From Bacteroidota bacterium (GTDB lineage: Bacteria; Bacteroidota; Bacteroidia; Bacteroidales; F082): a DNA stretch of 64,000 nt. The stretch lies in contig JAEWWJ010000064.1 in NCBI GenBank assembly GCA_023396415.1, forward strand, positions 43,817 to 107,816, read 5' to 3'. Below the pieces are notes generated by a model. That model saw nothing but the letters and a program-made list of their open reading frames with translations, searched no databases and was not told the origin of the DNA. Shown one piece after another: positions 26,003 to 34,337 of the stretch (positions within the stretch are counted from its first letter, which is position 1; every line of letters begins with the position of its first letter). A program made the translations under genes and the position numbers.

Positions 26003-26077
26003 TTGCTGGATTTGCTGAGCTGCGTTGTTTCCTTTTCTTTAACTTTCAATTTCATTTCTTACGCTAAAAAAGTCACC

Positions 26078-26872
26078 ATGAAAGGGCTTGTTTTTGATAT
26101 ACGTAGTTTTTCCGTTCACGATGGACCGGGCATTCGCACCACGGTTTTTTTAAAAGGATGTCCGTTGCGATGCAGTTGGTGCCATAATCCCGAGAGTCAG
26201 CAGTGTTTTCCCGAAACGGCGAAAACCTTTAAAAGGATAGGCAGCACGATGTTGGAAAAGACCCAAACCATTGGCTACACCATTGATTCTTCTGAAATCC
26301 TTCGTCGCTTTAAAGACGATTTGCCATTTTTTGATGAATCGGGTGGAGGCATCACCCTTTCTGGAGGGGAGCCTTTGATGCAGCCGGCTTTCACGCTTTT
26401 TTTGTTGAAAGCTGTCAAAAAGATGAGACTACATTCCACTCTCGACACTTCAGGTTTTGCAAATCCGGAAATATTTAGCAGCGTTTCGCGGGAAGCGGAT
26501 CTGGTGTTGTTCGATCTCAAACTTGCCGACGACTTTCATCATCATGAACATGTTGGCCAAAGCAATAGCTTAATTATTAATAATTTACGTTGGCTCGACA
26601 AAAGTAAAAAGCGTTATTTTATTCGTATCCCGCTCATCCCCGAAACAACAGATACAATCCAAAATTTGGAAGGTTTGTATGCGATTATACGCGACCTTCG
26701 TTCTGTTGAACGTATTGATTTGCTGCCCTTTCATTCTATCGGTAAAAGCAAGTATGAACGTTTGGGAAGGGAGTATGAATTTCAAAATGCTGCAAACTAT
26801 GAGCGCCTGAAAGGCGAAAGAATAAAGGATTTTTTTAGCGGGTTGGCTGCTACAGTTACTATAGGTGGATAG
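26078..26872 (+). CDS. glycyl-radical enzyme activase (radical SAM)
   Basis: A 264-residue radical-SAM activase that would install the glycyl radical on the dehydratase encoded 21 bases downstream. The start is the ATG at 26078, giving the usual N-terminus VFDIRSFSVHDGPGIRTTVFLKGCPLRCSWCHNPES; the open frame extends 62 codons upstream but without family similarity. The cluster motif is Cys28-x3-Cys32-x2-Cys35, followed by LSGGEP and DTSG. Unlike most activases of non-PFL enzymes it has no ferredoxin-like insert: after Cys35 only one further Cys (Cys43) occurs before the SGGEP motif, so the two extra 4Fe-4S clusters are missing. In this it resembles PFL-activase. Confidence 0.9.
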   Translation: MKGLVFDIRSFSVHDGPGIRTTVFLKGCPLRCSWCHNPESQQCFPETAKTFKRIGSTMLEKTQTIGYTIDSSEILRRFKDDLPFFDESGGGITLSGGEPLMQPAFTLFLLKAVKKMRLHSTLDTSGFANPEIFSSVSREADLVLFDLKLADDFHHHEHVGQSNSLIINNLRWLDKSKKRYFIRIPLIPETTDTIQNLEGLYAIIRDLRSVERIDLLPFHSIGKSKYERLGREYEFQNAANYERLKGERIKDFFSGLAATVTIGG

Positions 26873-26893
26873 TTTTAATCAAAAATAAAGGTT

Positions 26894-29248
26894 ATGTTAA
26901 GTCAAAGAATCCAACAACTTAGAAAAGAAAGTCGCAATGCCATCAACAGTATTTCGGCTGAGAGGGCACTTTTGTTGACGGAATTTTACCGTCAGCCTAC
27001 AACCTCAACCTTATCCATTCCCTTGCAGCGGGCCGGTTCGTTTGAGTATATTTTGCGCAACAAGTCAATATATATTGGTAAAGATGAACTGATTGTGGGC
27101 GAACGCGGCCCCGCACCCAAGGCCACGCCAACCTATCCTGAGATTTCGTTGCATAGCATCAACGATCTGGAAATGTTGCATCAACGGCCCAAGGTTTCTT
27201 ACAGCGTTGATGAAACAACGAAAACCATTTATCGGGAGCAAATTATTCCTTTTTGGGAAGGTAAAACACAACGGGATCGCATTTTCGAGGTGCTGCCGCA
27301 AGAGTGGAAAAAGGCTTATGCGGCAGGTGTATTCACTGAATTTCAGGAACAGCGGGCCCCCGGACACACTGTTGCCGGAAAAGATGTTTTTCGCAAAGGA
27401 ATGTTGGATTTTATTGCTGAAATTCAGGCTACAAAATCAAAAAATCTACCCAATGACCATGAGCAATTACAGCAGCTTGAAGCAATGGAAAAAACAGCGC
27501 AAGCCTTGATTGTTTTTGCGCAGCGTCATGTAGAACAGCTTAAAGCACTACTTTCAAAGGCCACAACCGAACAGCGCCAAAATGAGCTGCTCGATATGAT
27601 CAAAGTGTGCGAACGTGTTCCGGCACATGCTCCAGAAACTTTTCATGAGGCTTTGCAACATTATTGGTTTATTCATGTAGGGGTCATCACTGAGTTAAAC
27701 CCTTGGGATTCGTTCAATCCGGGCCGTCTCGATCAACATCTTTATCCTTTTTATCATAAAGAACTAACGGCAGGCACCCTCACCAAGGCTTGGGCCGCTG
27801 AATTGCTTCAGGCCTTCTGGGTGAAATTCAACAACCATCCGGCGCCTCCAAAGGTTGGGGTAACAGCCTTAGAAAGTAACACCTACACCGATTTTGCCTT
27901 GATTAATCTTGGTGGCCTTACCGAGAAAGGCGAAGATGCGGTAAACGAACTGAGTTTTCTTATCCTTGATGTGATTGAAGAGATGAGGTTGCTTCAACCC
28001 AGCTCTATGGTACAAATCAGCCGAAAAAACCCGGATGATTTTGTGAAACGCGCACTCAAAATCACTAAAACCGGTTTTGGACAGCCCTCATTTTTTAACA
28101 CCGATGCTATTATTAAGGAGTTGATGGCGCAAGGAAAAAGTAGTGTTGATGCGCACAATGGAGGTGCAAGCGGCTGCGTCGAAACAGGAGCTTTTGGCAC
28201 CGAAGCCTATACTTTGTCAGGCTATTTTAACTTAAATAAAGTGCTGGAATTGACCATGCACAATGGTTTCGATGCGCGAACACAAACACAAATCGGCCTG
28301 AAAACAGGTGAAGCTTTAAGTTTTGGTTCTTTTGAAGCGTTTTATAAGGCCTTTGAAAAACAACTGAATCATTTTATTGATATCAAACTTGCCGGCAACA
28401 ATGCTATTGAAAAGTGTTTTGCCGAGGCTATGCCTGCTCCTTTCTTGTCGTTGCTGATCAGCGATTGTATTGCCAACGCTAAAGATTATAACGCCGGTGG
28501 CGCTCGCTACAACACCAGCTATGTGCAAGGCGTTGGTTTAGGGAGTATCACCGATAACTTATCGTCCATCAAAAAGTGGGTTTTTGACGAGAAGAAAATC
28601 AATTTCAATCAATTGCTTGATCTATTGCGGACCGACTTTGAGGAGGCACTGGATTGGCAGCAGCGTTTTATTTACGAAAGCCCAAAATGGGGCAACAACA
28701 ACGAACAAGCCGACCAACACGCGTTGAGTGTTTTCGAGAGTTTTTATGCCGCCGTGAACGGCAAACCCAGTTATAGAGGGGGCGTGTTTCGGATTAATTT
28801 GTTGCCCACCACCTCGCATGTGTATTTTGGTAGTGTTACAGGCGCCATGCCCGATGGGCGATCAGCAGGCAAACCATTAAGCGAAGGCATAAGTCCTGTG
28901 CAAGGTGCCGATACAAACGGGCCTGTAGCAGTGCTGCAATCGGCTGCTAAAATTGATCATTTGCGCACCGGCGGAACTCTGTTGAATCAAAAATTTACAC
29001 CTGAGTTTTTCAACGGGGAGGTAGCGTTAAGTAATCTGACAGCTCTAATAAGAACATATTTTAGGCTCAATGGCCACCATATTCAGTTTAATGTGGTGAA
29101 TGCCTCTACCTTGCGTGATGCCCAGAAACATCCTGAGATGTACAGGGATTTGATTGTTCGGGTGGCAGGCTACTCCGACTATTTCAACGACTTGGGCAGC
29201 GATCTTCAGGAGGAAATTATTCTGCGCACAGCCCAAGATGGTTGGTGA
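26894..29248 (+). CDS. hypD: trans-4-hydroxy-L-proline dehydratase (glycyl radical enzyme)
   Basis: A 784-residue glycyl radical enzyme dehydrating trans-4-hydroxyproline to pyrroline-5-carboxylate. The radical glycine is Gly759 in VRVAGYSD, and the thiyl cysteine is Cys428 in GASGCVETG with base Glu430. HypD-specific positions known to me from the Clostridioides enzyme are kept at matching spacing: Phe150 and His158 (EFQEQRAPGHT), Asp272 (NPWDSFNPGR), Ser328 and Asp333 (ESNTYTDF), Tyr444 and Thr639. This separates it from pyruvate formate-lyase, which has a Cys-Cys pair. No pyrroline-5-carboxylate reductase gene is in the window, so the product is used by an unlinked ProC. Its activase is just upstream, and a strong hairpin follows. 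Confidence 0.93.
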   Translation: MLSQRIQQLRKESRNAINSISAERALLLTEFYRQPTTSTLSIPLQRAGSFEYILRNKSIYIGKDELIVGERGPAPKATPTYPEISLHSINDLEMLHQRPKVSYSVDETTKTIYREQIIPFWEGKTQRDRIFEVLPQEWKKAYAAGVFTEFQEQRAPGHTVAGKDVFRKGMLDFIAEIQATKSKNLPNDHEQLQQLEAMEKTAQALIVFAQRHVEQLKALLSKATTEQRQNELLDMIKVCERVPAHAPETFHEALQHYWFIHVGVITELNPWDSFNPGRLDQHLYPFYHKELTAGTLTKAWAAELLQAFWVKFNNHPAPPKVGVTALESNTYTDFALINLGGLTEKGEDAVNELSFLILDVIEEMRLLQPSSMVQISRKNPDDFVKRALKITKTGFGQPSFFNTDAIIKELMAQGKSSVDAHNGGASGCVETGAFGTEAYTLSGYFNLNKVLELTMHNGFDARTQTQIGLKTGEALSFGSFEAFYKAFEKQLNHFIDIKLAGNNAIEKCFAEAMPAPFLSLLISDCIANAKDYNAGGARYNTSYVQGVGLGSITDNLSSIKKWVFDEKKINFNQLLDLLRTDFEEALDWQQRFIYESPKWGNNNEQADQHALSVFESFYAAVNGKPSYRGGVFRINLLPTTSHVYFGSVTGAMPDGRSAGKPLSEGISPVQGADTNGPVAVLQSAAKIDHLRTGGTLLNQKFTPEFFNGEVALSNLTALIRTYFRLNGHHIQFNVVNASTLRDAQKHPEMYRDLIVRVAGYSDYFNDLGSDLQEEIILRTAQDGW

Positions 29249-29254
29249 TAAAAC

Positions 29255-29292
29255 TTTCAACGCCTTTTAAACAAGGTTAAAAGGCGTTGAAA
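29255..29292. terminator. bidirectional terminator between hypD and the coiled-coil gene
   Basis: A perfect 16-bp stem (TTTCAACGCCTTTTAA at 29255-29270, complement at 29277-29292) with a 6-base loop lies just after hypD and before the stop of the convergent gene. Both sides have AT-rich tails but no long T-run beyond the stem. Confidence 0.75.
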
Positions 29293-29314
29293 ATCAATTT
29301 ATTCAAAAAAACCG

Positions 29315-30238
29315 CTATCTCAACATTAAATTGGCTTCTCCAATTTGGTTGTCACCTTCGTAAATGTCAACATAGTACAAGCCCGGTTTCAGGTCTTGGG
29401 TTTCGCGCTTGTCCCAATACACACAAATTGAATGGTCGCTGTTGTTGTATTCAACCACTTCCATTATCGAATATTGGAGGCGTTCGCCTTTAAAGATAAA
29501 GGAGTAAGCATCGTCGCGGCTTTTCACCAAAATCTTTGAGTCGGGTGCCGCAATACGGATAAAAATATTTTTGTTTCCGGCTTGGATGAGGCTGTTTTCG
29601 GCCAGGGTAAAGCAAATTTTAATCCGCTCCACTTTTCCGGCTTTGTCGGTTTCAGCTTCACCTCTGTTGCCTCTTTGACGCACACCTTGCACTTCTACGT
29701 TAAAAGTGCGAAACACGGCGGCTTCTTCCACTTTTCCGGTGAGTTCGTTTTGTTGTTTGCTGAGTTCTTTAAAGCGCTTACGCTCGGTAACGACTTCTTC
29801 GCGGATGCGTTCGTTTTCCTCAGAAAGCTCTCGGTTCACGCTGTAAAGTGAATCCATCTGTCTGACATACACCTGCGAAATAACTTGCAAGCGTTCAAGT
29901 TTTTTCTTCACCTTATAGTATTCCCATTGGTCGTTGAGCAGCACCTTAATTTCGGCGGCATTGGCCATGATGATGCTGTCTTTTATCATCATCGAATCGG
30001 CCAACTGGCCATAGGAAGCTTTGGTTCGATTGTGTAAATCGATTAAGCTATCTACTTCTTTTTGAAGAAGTTCTCTTTGTGAGTTTTTTTCTTCTTGAAG
30101 CACACGCAAACTTGATTTGGCCGAGATGAGCCAAATGGAAAGGGCAATGATGATAAGGGCAAAAAAGGCCAAAATGATATACAGCCAACGCGAGGAGTTG
30201 GGCGAAGGTATCGTTTTAGATGATTGTGGATGATCCAT
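29315..30238 (-). CDS. membrane-anchored coiled-coil protein of unknown function
   Basis: A 307-residue protein with a short cytoplasmic N-terminus, one transmembrane segment (WLYIILAFFALIIIALSIWLISA, about 18-40) and a long coiled coil (about 45-180). The C-terminal ~120 residues form a beta-rich domain with KICFTLAENSLIQAGNKNIFIRI and ICVYWDKRETQDLKPGLYYVDIYEGDNQIGEANL, like a small jellyroll. It resembles no family I can name; the layout recalls SMC-like spacer proteins anchored in the inner membrane. It has its own promoter at 30265-30294 and is separate from the exopolysaccharide operon. Confidence 0.7.
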   Translation of the reverse strand: MDHPQSSKTIPSPNSSRWLYIILAFFALIIIALSIWLISAKSSLRVLQEEKNSQRELLQKEVDSLIDLHNRTKASYGQLADSMMIKDSIIMANAAEIKVLLNDQWEYYKVKKKLERLQVISQVYVRQMDSLYSVNRELSEENERIREEVVTERKRFKELSKQQNELTGKVEEAAVFRTFNVEVQGVRQRGNRGEAETDKAGKVERIKICFTLAENSLIQAGNKNIFIRIAAPDSKILVKSRDDAYSFIFKGERLQYSIMEVVEYNNSDHSICVYWDKRETQDLKPGLYYVDIYEGDNQIGEANLMLR

Positions 30239-30264
30239 AGTTGATGTACATTTTCTTTAAGCTA

Positions 30265-30294
30265 CAAAGGTAAATCAAAAATGGTTGGCGACAA
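30265..30294 (-). promoter_or_regulatory. promoter of the coiled-coil gene (TTG-N19-TACCTTTG)
   Basis: Leftward TTG (30294-30292) and TACCTTTG (30272-30265) are separated by 19 bases, the usual Bacteroidota spacing, 26 bases before the ATG at 30238. Confidence 0.6.
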
Positions 30295-30345
30295 AACTAT
30301 CGCTGAGGGTTATGGAATTGTAACCCACGAAAATGCCCTATGAAA

Positions 30346-31326
30346 CTAAAGATTTTGGTAATACCACTTACACGCCTCAACCAATCCGGCTTTGAGATTG
30401 TATTTTGGGTCGTATCCCAACAGCTTTTTGGCTTTGTCAACAGAAGCTAAGGAGTGTGGAATGTCGCCCTTACGAAAATCCCCGTGAAGAATTTCAATTT
30501 TAGCAATCTCAGCATCATAGGTGGCAAGAATCTCTCTCAGCCATTCCGCCAACTCGTTTAAAGTGGTTCTGTCGCCAAAGGCTACGTTGTAAACTTGGTT
30601 CAGGGCCGCCGGGTTGTCAACAGTTGCTGCCAACAGATTGGCTTGGACCACATTAGCGATATAGGTGAAGTCGCGGCTGTATTCACCGTCGCCATTGATG
30701 ATGGGGCTCTGGTGTTTGATCAATTGTTTTACCCATTTGGGAATGACCGCAGCATAGGCGCCATCGGGATCTTGTTTTTGGCCGAACACATTAAAATATC
30801 TCAAGCCGATGGTTTGAAAACCGTAAGTACGGGCAAAAACATCGGCATAGAGCTCGTTGACATATTTTGTGATGGCGTAAGGCGAAAGGGGCTTGCCAAT
30901 CACGTCTTCAACTTTAGGTAAATGCACCGAATCGCCATAAGTGCTTGAGCTGGCAGCATATACAAAGCGTTTTACTTTGGCATCGCGGGCAGCTGTAAGC
31001 ATGTTTAAAAATCCTGAAACGTTAACGTCATTGCTGGTAATGGGATCGTTAATGGATCGTGGAACAGAACCTAAGGCTGCTTGATGAAAAACGATTTCTT
31101 GTCCATGACATACATCTTGGCATTGCTTGAGATCGCAAATATCGCCTTCAATCAATTGAAAATGAGGAGAATTAAAAAATGGTTCTATGTTATGGCGATG
31201 GCCAGTGGCAAAATTGTCGAGGCAACTTACTTGGGCTCCTTGAAGTAAAAGGGCTTCTATCAAGTTGGAGCCAATGAAACCTGCACCACCTGTAACTAAA
31301 ACTTTTTTATGTTGGAAAGCTGACAT
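30346..31326 (-). CDS. UDP-sugar epimerase, extended SDR (WbpP/TviC-like)
   Basis: A 326-residue extended short-chain dehydrogenase with the NAD motif TGGAGFIGSN near residue 12, the active-site SSSTYG segment and the YxxxK pair (SPYAITKYVNELYA). The sequence resembles UDP-N-acetylglucosamine 4-epimerases of the WbpP/VipB (TviC) group, which make UDP-GalNAc or UDP-GalNAcA for surface polysaccharides; substrate is inferred. It is the last gene of the exopolysaccharide unit, its ATG overlapping the stop of the upxY gene by one base. Confidence 0.85.
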   Translation of the reverse strand: MSAFQHKKVLVTGGAGFIGSNLIEALLLQGAQVSCLDNFATGHRHNIEPFFNSPHFQLIEGDICDLKQCQDVCHGQEIVFHQAALGSVPRSINDPITSNDVNVSGFLNMLTAARDAKVKRFVYAASSSTYGDSVHLPKVEDVIGKPLSPYAITKYVNELYADVFARTYGFQTIGLRYFNVFGQKQDPDGAYAAVIPKWVKQLIKHQSPIINGDGEYSRDFTYIANVVQANLLAATVDNPAALNQVYNVAFGDRTTLNELAEWLREILATYDAEIAKIEILHGDFRKGDIPHSLASVDKAKKLLGYDPKYNLKAGLVEACKWYYQNL

Positions 31327-31874
31327 TAGTATTGAATTTCGTTTTTTGTTGTTTCAGGTTCAAGCGGCTCCACCCTCGACCGGGCAATGTTGAGCCTGAT
31401 CACTTGGCCGATGGCATCAATCATCACTTCCAGTCGGTGCTTATTTTTAATGTTGATTAAAGTGCCGATAAGTCCTTCCATCGCACCGCTTTTTACCCGC
31501 ACCAATTGGCCTTTTGAAAACTCCACACCCGCATCATTTTCGTCCTCAGGGTCTTCAAGATAATGTTTGATAGCCTCAATTTGTCGTTCGGGTATGGCAA
31601 CGGCCTTACGCTCGAACGCAACAAACTTTAATGCACCAAAAACATTGAGTGCGTTGTACAGGTTTTTCTCCTCAATGTGAATAAAAACATAGGAACGAAA
31701 CAAAGGTTCTTCTACCATTTTTTTTCGGTCGCTCCACTGGCGCAGCCGTTTGATTGTTGGCAAAAACGCTTGAAAACCATTTCGAGAAAGGCTTTCAAAA
31801 ACACGTTTTTCAGCTTTCGAGCGGGTATAAATGGCGTACCATTTTTTTATGTTCGCCTCCGATGCCGGCTTCAT
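31326..31874 (-). CDS. UpxY-type transcription antiterminator (NusG paralogue)
   Basis: A 182-residue NusG N-domain plus KOW protein: WYAIYTRSKAEKRVFESLSRNGFQAFLPTIKRLRQWSDRKK at 12-52 is the RfaH/UpxY-like N-terminus, and FSKGQLVRVKSGAMEGLIG at about 124-142 is the KOW motif. UpxY proteins act on the polysaccharide operon that encodes them, preventing early termination. Here it is the third gene of the operon (after the wza- and wzc-like genes), not the first as in Bacteroides loci. Twelve bases separate it from the kinase gene. Confidence 0.85.
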   Translation of the reverse strand: MKPASEANIKKWYAIYTRSKAEKRVFESLSRNGFQAFLPTIKRLRQWSDRKKMVEEPLFRSYVFIHIEEKNLYNALNVFGALKFVAFERKAVAIPERQIEAIKHYLEDPEDENDAGVEFSKGQLVRVKSGAMEGLIGTLINIKNKHRLEVMIDAIGQVIRLNIARSRVEPLEPETTKNEIQY

Positions 31875-31886
31875 ATCAAAAAACGC

Positions 31887-34328
31887 TTAGATTTTGTTGA
31901 GCAACCGTTTGAAGAAGCCTACTTTTTCTTCTTTTGTTTCATCTGTGTAATAGCCATATCCGTAGCCATATCCGTAGCCATATCCGTAACCGTAGCCATA
32001 TCCGTAGCCATAACTTCCCGACGCCTTGATGTCGTTGACGAGGATACTCATTGGAATATTTCGGCTTTCGATATCGCCGATGATGCTTTCGAAAATTTTC
32101 TTGTGGGTATAGCCTTGGCGTACAACAAACAAGTTCACATCGGTATGCTTCATCAGCAGGTATGCATCTGTTACCAATCCCACCGGAGGTGTGTCAATAA
32201 TAATATAGTCATAACGCTTGCGCAATTCTGCAAAGAGCTCATCTGTTTTATGTGAGGCGATCAACTCAGCAGGATTGGGAGGAACAGTTCCTGCCATGAT
32301 AATATCAAGGTTTTTGATAATTCCCGAATGCTGAATGATTTCGTCTAAAGACAGCTTGTTGATTAAATAATCACTTAAACCAGTGGTGTTGGATAAGCCA
32401 AAATCTTGATAAATTTTTGGTTTACGAAGGTCGAATCCGAGCAAAACAGTCTTTTTATCAAACATGGCATAAATGCTGGCCAAGTTGATGGAGATAAAAG
32501 TTTTTCCGGCACTCACCATATCCGCTGTTACCAAAATTACGGTTTTTTCCCTACCTTGTGTCAAGTAGTTTATATTGGTACGTACCGACCTAAACGACTC
32601 AGAGATAGATGATTTGGGCGATTCGGCCACCACTAGTTGGGATTCTTTGTTGCTGTGCAAAATTTGACCTACAATGGGGAGTTTTGTCACTTTTTCAATG
32701 TCTTTACGTTCGTTTACCTTGTCGTTGAGATAATCGCGTCCTAAGATATAGGCCACCGGTATAAGCAGTCCCAACAAAAGGGCAATGGTGTAGTTGAGGC
32801 TCTTTTTCGGAAAGACCATATTGCCTATGTCGGCATCGGCCCGGTCAATAATTTCATTGTCAGGCGTATTGCTGGCTTTAGTAATTTGAGCATCGGCTCT
32901 TTTCTGCATCAGGAAAGTGTAGATGGCATCGTTGAGTTCAAATTTTCTTTGGTAGCCAAGCAACAGACGTTGGGTAAGGGGAAGGTTGCTTACCTGTTGT
33001 TCCAACTCTCTCATCCTTCGCTCCATATCATTGATAGCTACATTGGAGTTTTTGATGATGTTGTTGATGTTTTCTAAGAGCGTGCGCTTGGTGTTTGAAA
33101 TTTGAGCTTCGATACTCACCACCATGGGGTGCTTGTCGGTAGAAGTAAGCAGTTGTTCGGCTTTTTGCGACGAAAGGTTGACCAACTCTTGCACCAATCG
33201 GTTTAGCAGTGGGTCTTCAATTCCCATGGCGCTGGGCGCCACAAGGCGATCCAGTTGGTCTATATTGTCTTGAATGTATTTCTGCATACTGCGGTAGTAC
33301 TTGGCTTTGACCACCATTTCAGCTTTCTGTTTTTCGAGTTCTTTAAGGTAGTCGAACACGGTTTGCGACTGTGCATCGAGGTTCATAAACTCATTCTTGG
33401 TTTGAAAATCTTGCAAAGCTATTTCAGCAAATTGCAATGAGTCTTGAATGGATACCAGCTGTGCATCAATAAATTCGATGGTGCTTTCAGCAATAATATT
33501 TTTATTTTCTAAGCCGCGTATTACGTAGGTATCGGTGAGTTTGTTTAAAAAATCGGCTGATTTTGCTTTGATGTTTCCGCGAAGTGAAATTGCGAGAATG
33601 CTGGCCTCACGGTTGATGGGTTCAATTTTAAAACCTCTGAGCACATTAAGCATGGATTGATAATCGTTGAGCACGAAACTCATATTTCCTTTCACTACTT
33701 CTTCGAGGTCAAGGTTGTCGTTCAGCAGGATGCGGTAACGGTTGAAGCCGTTGTCAATCCACTCTCCAAAACGATAGGTTCCATTCCATTGTATTCTTTC
33801 ATTTTTTTCGCCTGTAGGTTTGGCTTTCTTGAAATCGTAGAATGATACATTTTCGCCTTCAGCATTTAAAACAAAACTCGCATTGTCAATCAGTTTGATG
33901 CGATAGGGGAGACCAACAGATTGTGGCCGCTCAAAATCTACTTCAACAATAAAAGGAGATGTTTCGTACATTTCTGTTTTAATGAAACTGTCCTCGTTAA
34001 AGTAGGAAACCTCGAAGTTCAACTCACGGATGGCACGGTAGCTCAAGGAATAAGACATGAGTATTCCGATTTCATTTTGCAGGTTTTGTTGCCCGCCAAA
34101 GTTGAGACCTAACAAGGCACTGGCATCCATTTTGCCTCCTTTTTGGTCTTTTACCAAAACAGAGGTTTTAACTTCGTAAACGGGTTTGGTGTATTTGTTG
34201 AACATGAAAGCTACCAGCAATGAAATGAACACTGAAATAGCAAACAGATACCAAAATCGGGTAAATTTAAAAAACAGGGCTTTTAAATCAATGGTTTCTT
34301 CTTGTTGGTAGGGTTGAAAGTTTTCCAC
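31887..34328 (-). CDS. polysaccharide co-polymerase / BY-tyrosine autokinase (Wzc-like)
   Basis: An 813-residue inner-membrane protein controlling exopolysaccharide length and export. It has an N-terminal Wzz segment with a transmembrane helix (FWYLFAISVFISLLVAFMF, about 26-44), a large periplasmic coiled-coil and GNVR region (SNLPLTQRLLLGYQRKFEL), a second helix (about 515-535) and a cytoplasmic kinase with the Walker A-like MVSAGKTF, Walker A' GFDLRKP and Walker B IIIDTPP motifs. The tail carries about ten consecutive Gly-Tyr units then TDETKEEK, the tyrosine cluster expected for autophosphorylation. It probably starts at GTG (34328), as no ATG fits. It follows the wza-like gene by nine bases. 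A cognate phosphatase is not in the window. Confidence 0.92.
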   Translation of the reverse strand: MENFQPYQQEETIDLKALFFKFTRFWYLFAISVFISLLVAFMFNKYTKPVYEVKTSVLVKDQKGGKMDASALLGLNFGGQQNLQNEIGILMSYSLSYRAIRELNFEVSYFNEDSFIKTEMYETSPFIVEVDFERPQSVGLPYRIKLIDNASFVLNAEGENVSFYDFKKAKPTGEKNERIQWNGTYRFGEWIDNGFNRYRILLNDNLDLEEVVKGNMSFVLNDYQSMLNVLRGFKIEPINREASILAISLRGNIKAKSADFLNKLTDTYVIRGLENKNIIAESTIEFIDAQLVSIQDSLQFAEIALQDFQTKNEFMNLDAQSQTVFDYLKELEKQKAEMVVKAKYYRSMQKYIQDNIDQLDRLVAPSAMGIEDPLLNRLVQELVNLSSQKAEQLLTSTDKHPMVVSIEAQISNTKRTLLENINNIIKNSNVAINDMERRMRELEQQVSNLPLTQRLLLGYQRKFELNDAIYTFLMQKRADAQITKASNTPDNEIIDRADADIGNMVFPKKSLNYTIALLLGLLIPVAYILGRDYLNDKVNERKDIEKVTKLPIVGQILHSNKESQLVVAESPKSSISESFRSVRTNINYLTQGREKTVILVTADMVSAGKTFISINLASIYAMFDKKTVLLGFDLRKPKIYQDFGLSNTTGLSDYLINKLSLDEIIQHSGIIKNLDIIMAGTVPPNPAELIASHKTDELFAELRKRYDYIIIDTPPVGLVTDAYLLMKHTDVNLFVVRQGYTHKKIFESIIGDIESRNIPMSILVNDIKASGSYGYGYGYGYGYGYGYGYGYGYYTDETKEEKVGFFKRLLNKI
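31951..32012 (-). repeat. in-frame hexanucleotide tandem repeat encoding (Gly-Tyr)n
   Basis: Reading rightward, units CCATAT and CCGTAG (one variant CCGTAA) alternate for about ten copies. On the coding strand they encode the Gly-Tyr run at the kinase C-terminus. Because the unit is six bases, copy-number change keeps the frame. Confidence 0.9.
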
Positions 34329-34337
34329 TATTAAACT

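Noticed and set aside
25892..26077. N-terminal extension of the glycyl-radical activase
   Set aside because: The added residues have no family similarity and overlap the palindromic -7 box; the ATG at 26078 gives the standard activase start.
26894..29248. Pyruvate formate-lyase
   Set aside because: There is a single active-site Cys followed by Val-Glu, not the Cys-Cys pair, and HypD-specific residues are present.
31326..31874. Housekeeping NusG
   Set aside because: The N-domain is RfaH/UpxY-like and the gene is inside an exopolysaccharide operon; the usual NusG neighbours (secE, rplK) are absent.
31951..32012. Possible CRISPR-like direct repeat
   Set aside because: The six-base units are contiguous without spacers and lie in frame within a coding region.
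31677..32255. Rightward open frame with a Val-Ala-Ile-Ser repeat
   Set aside because: The repeat is the complement of the Gly-Tyr codons of the Wzc-like kinase; no promoter or start supports it.
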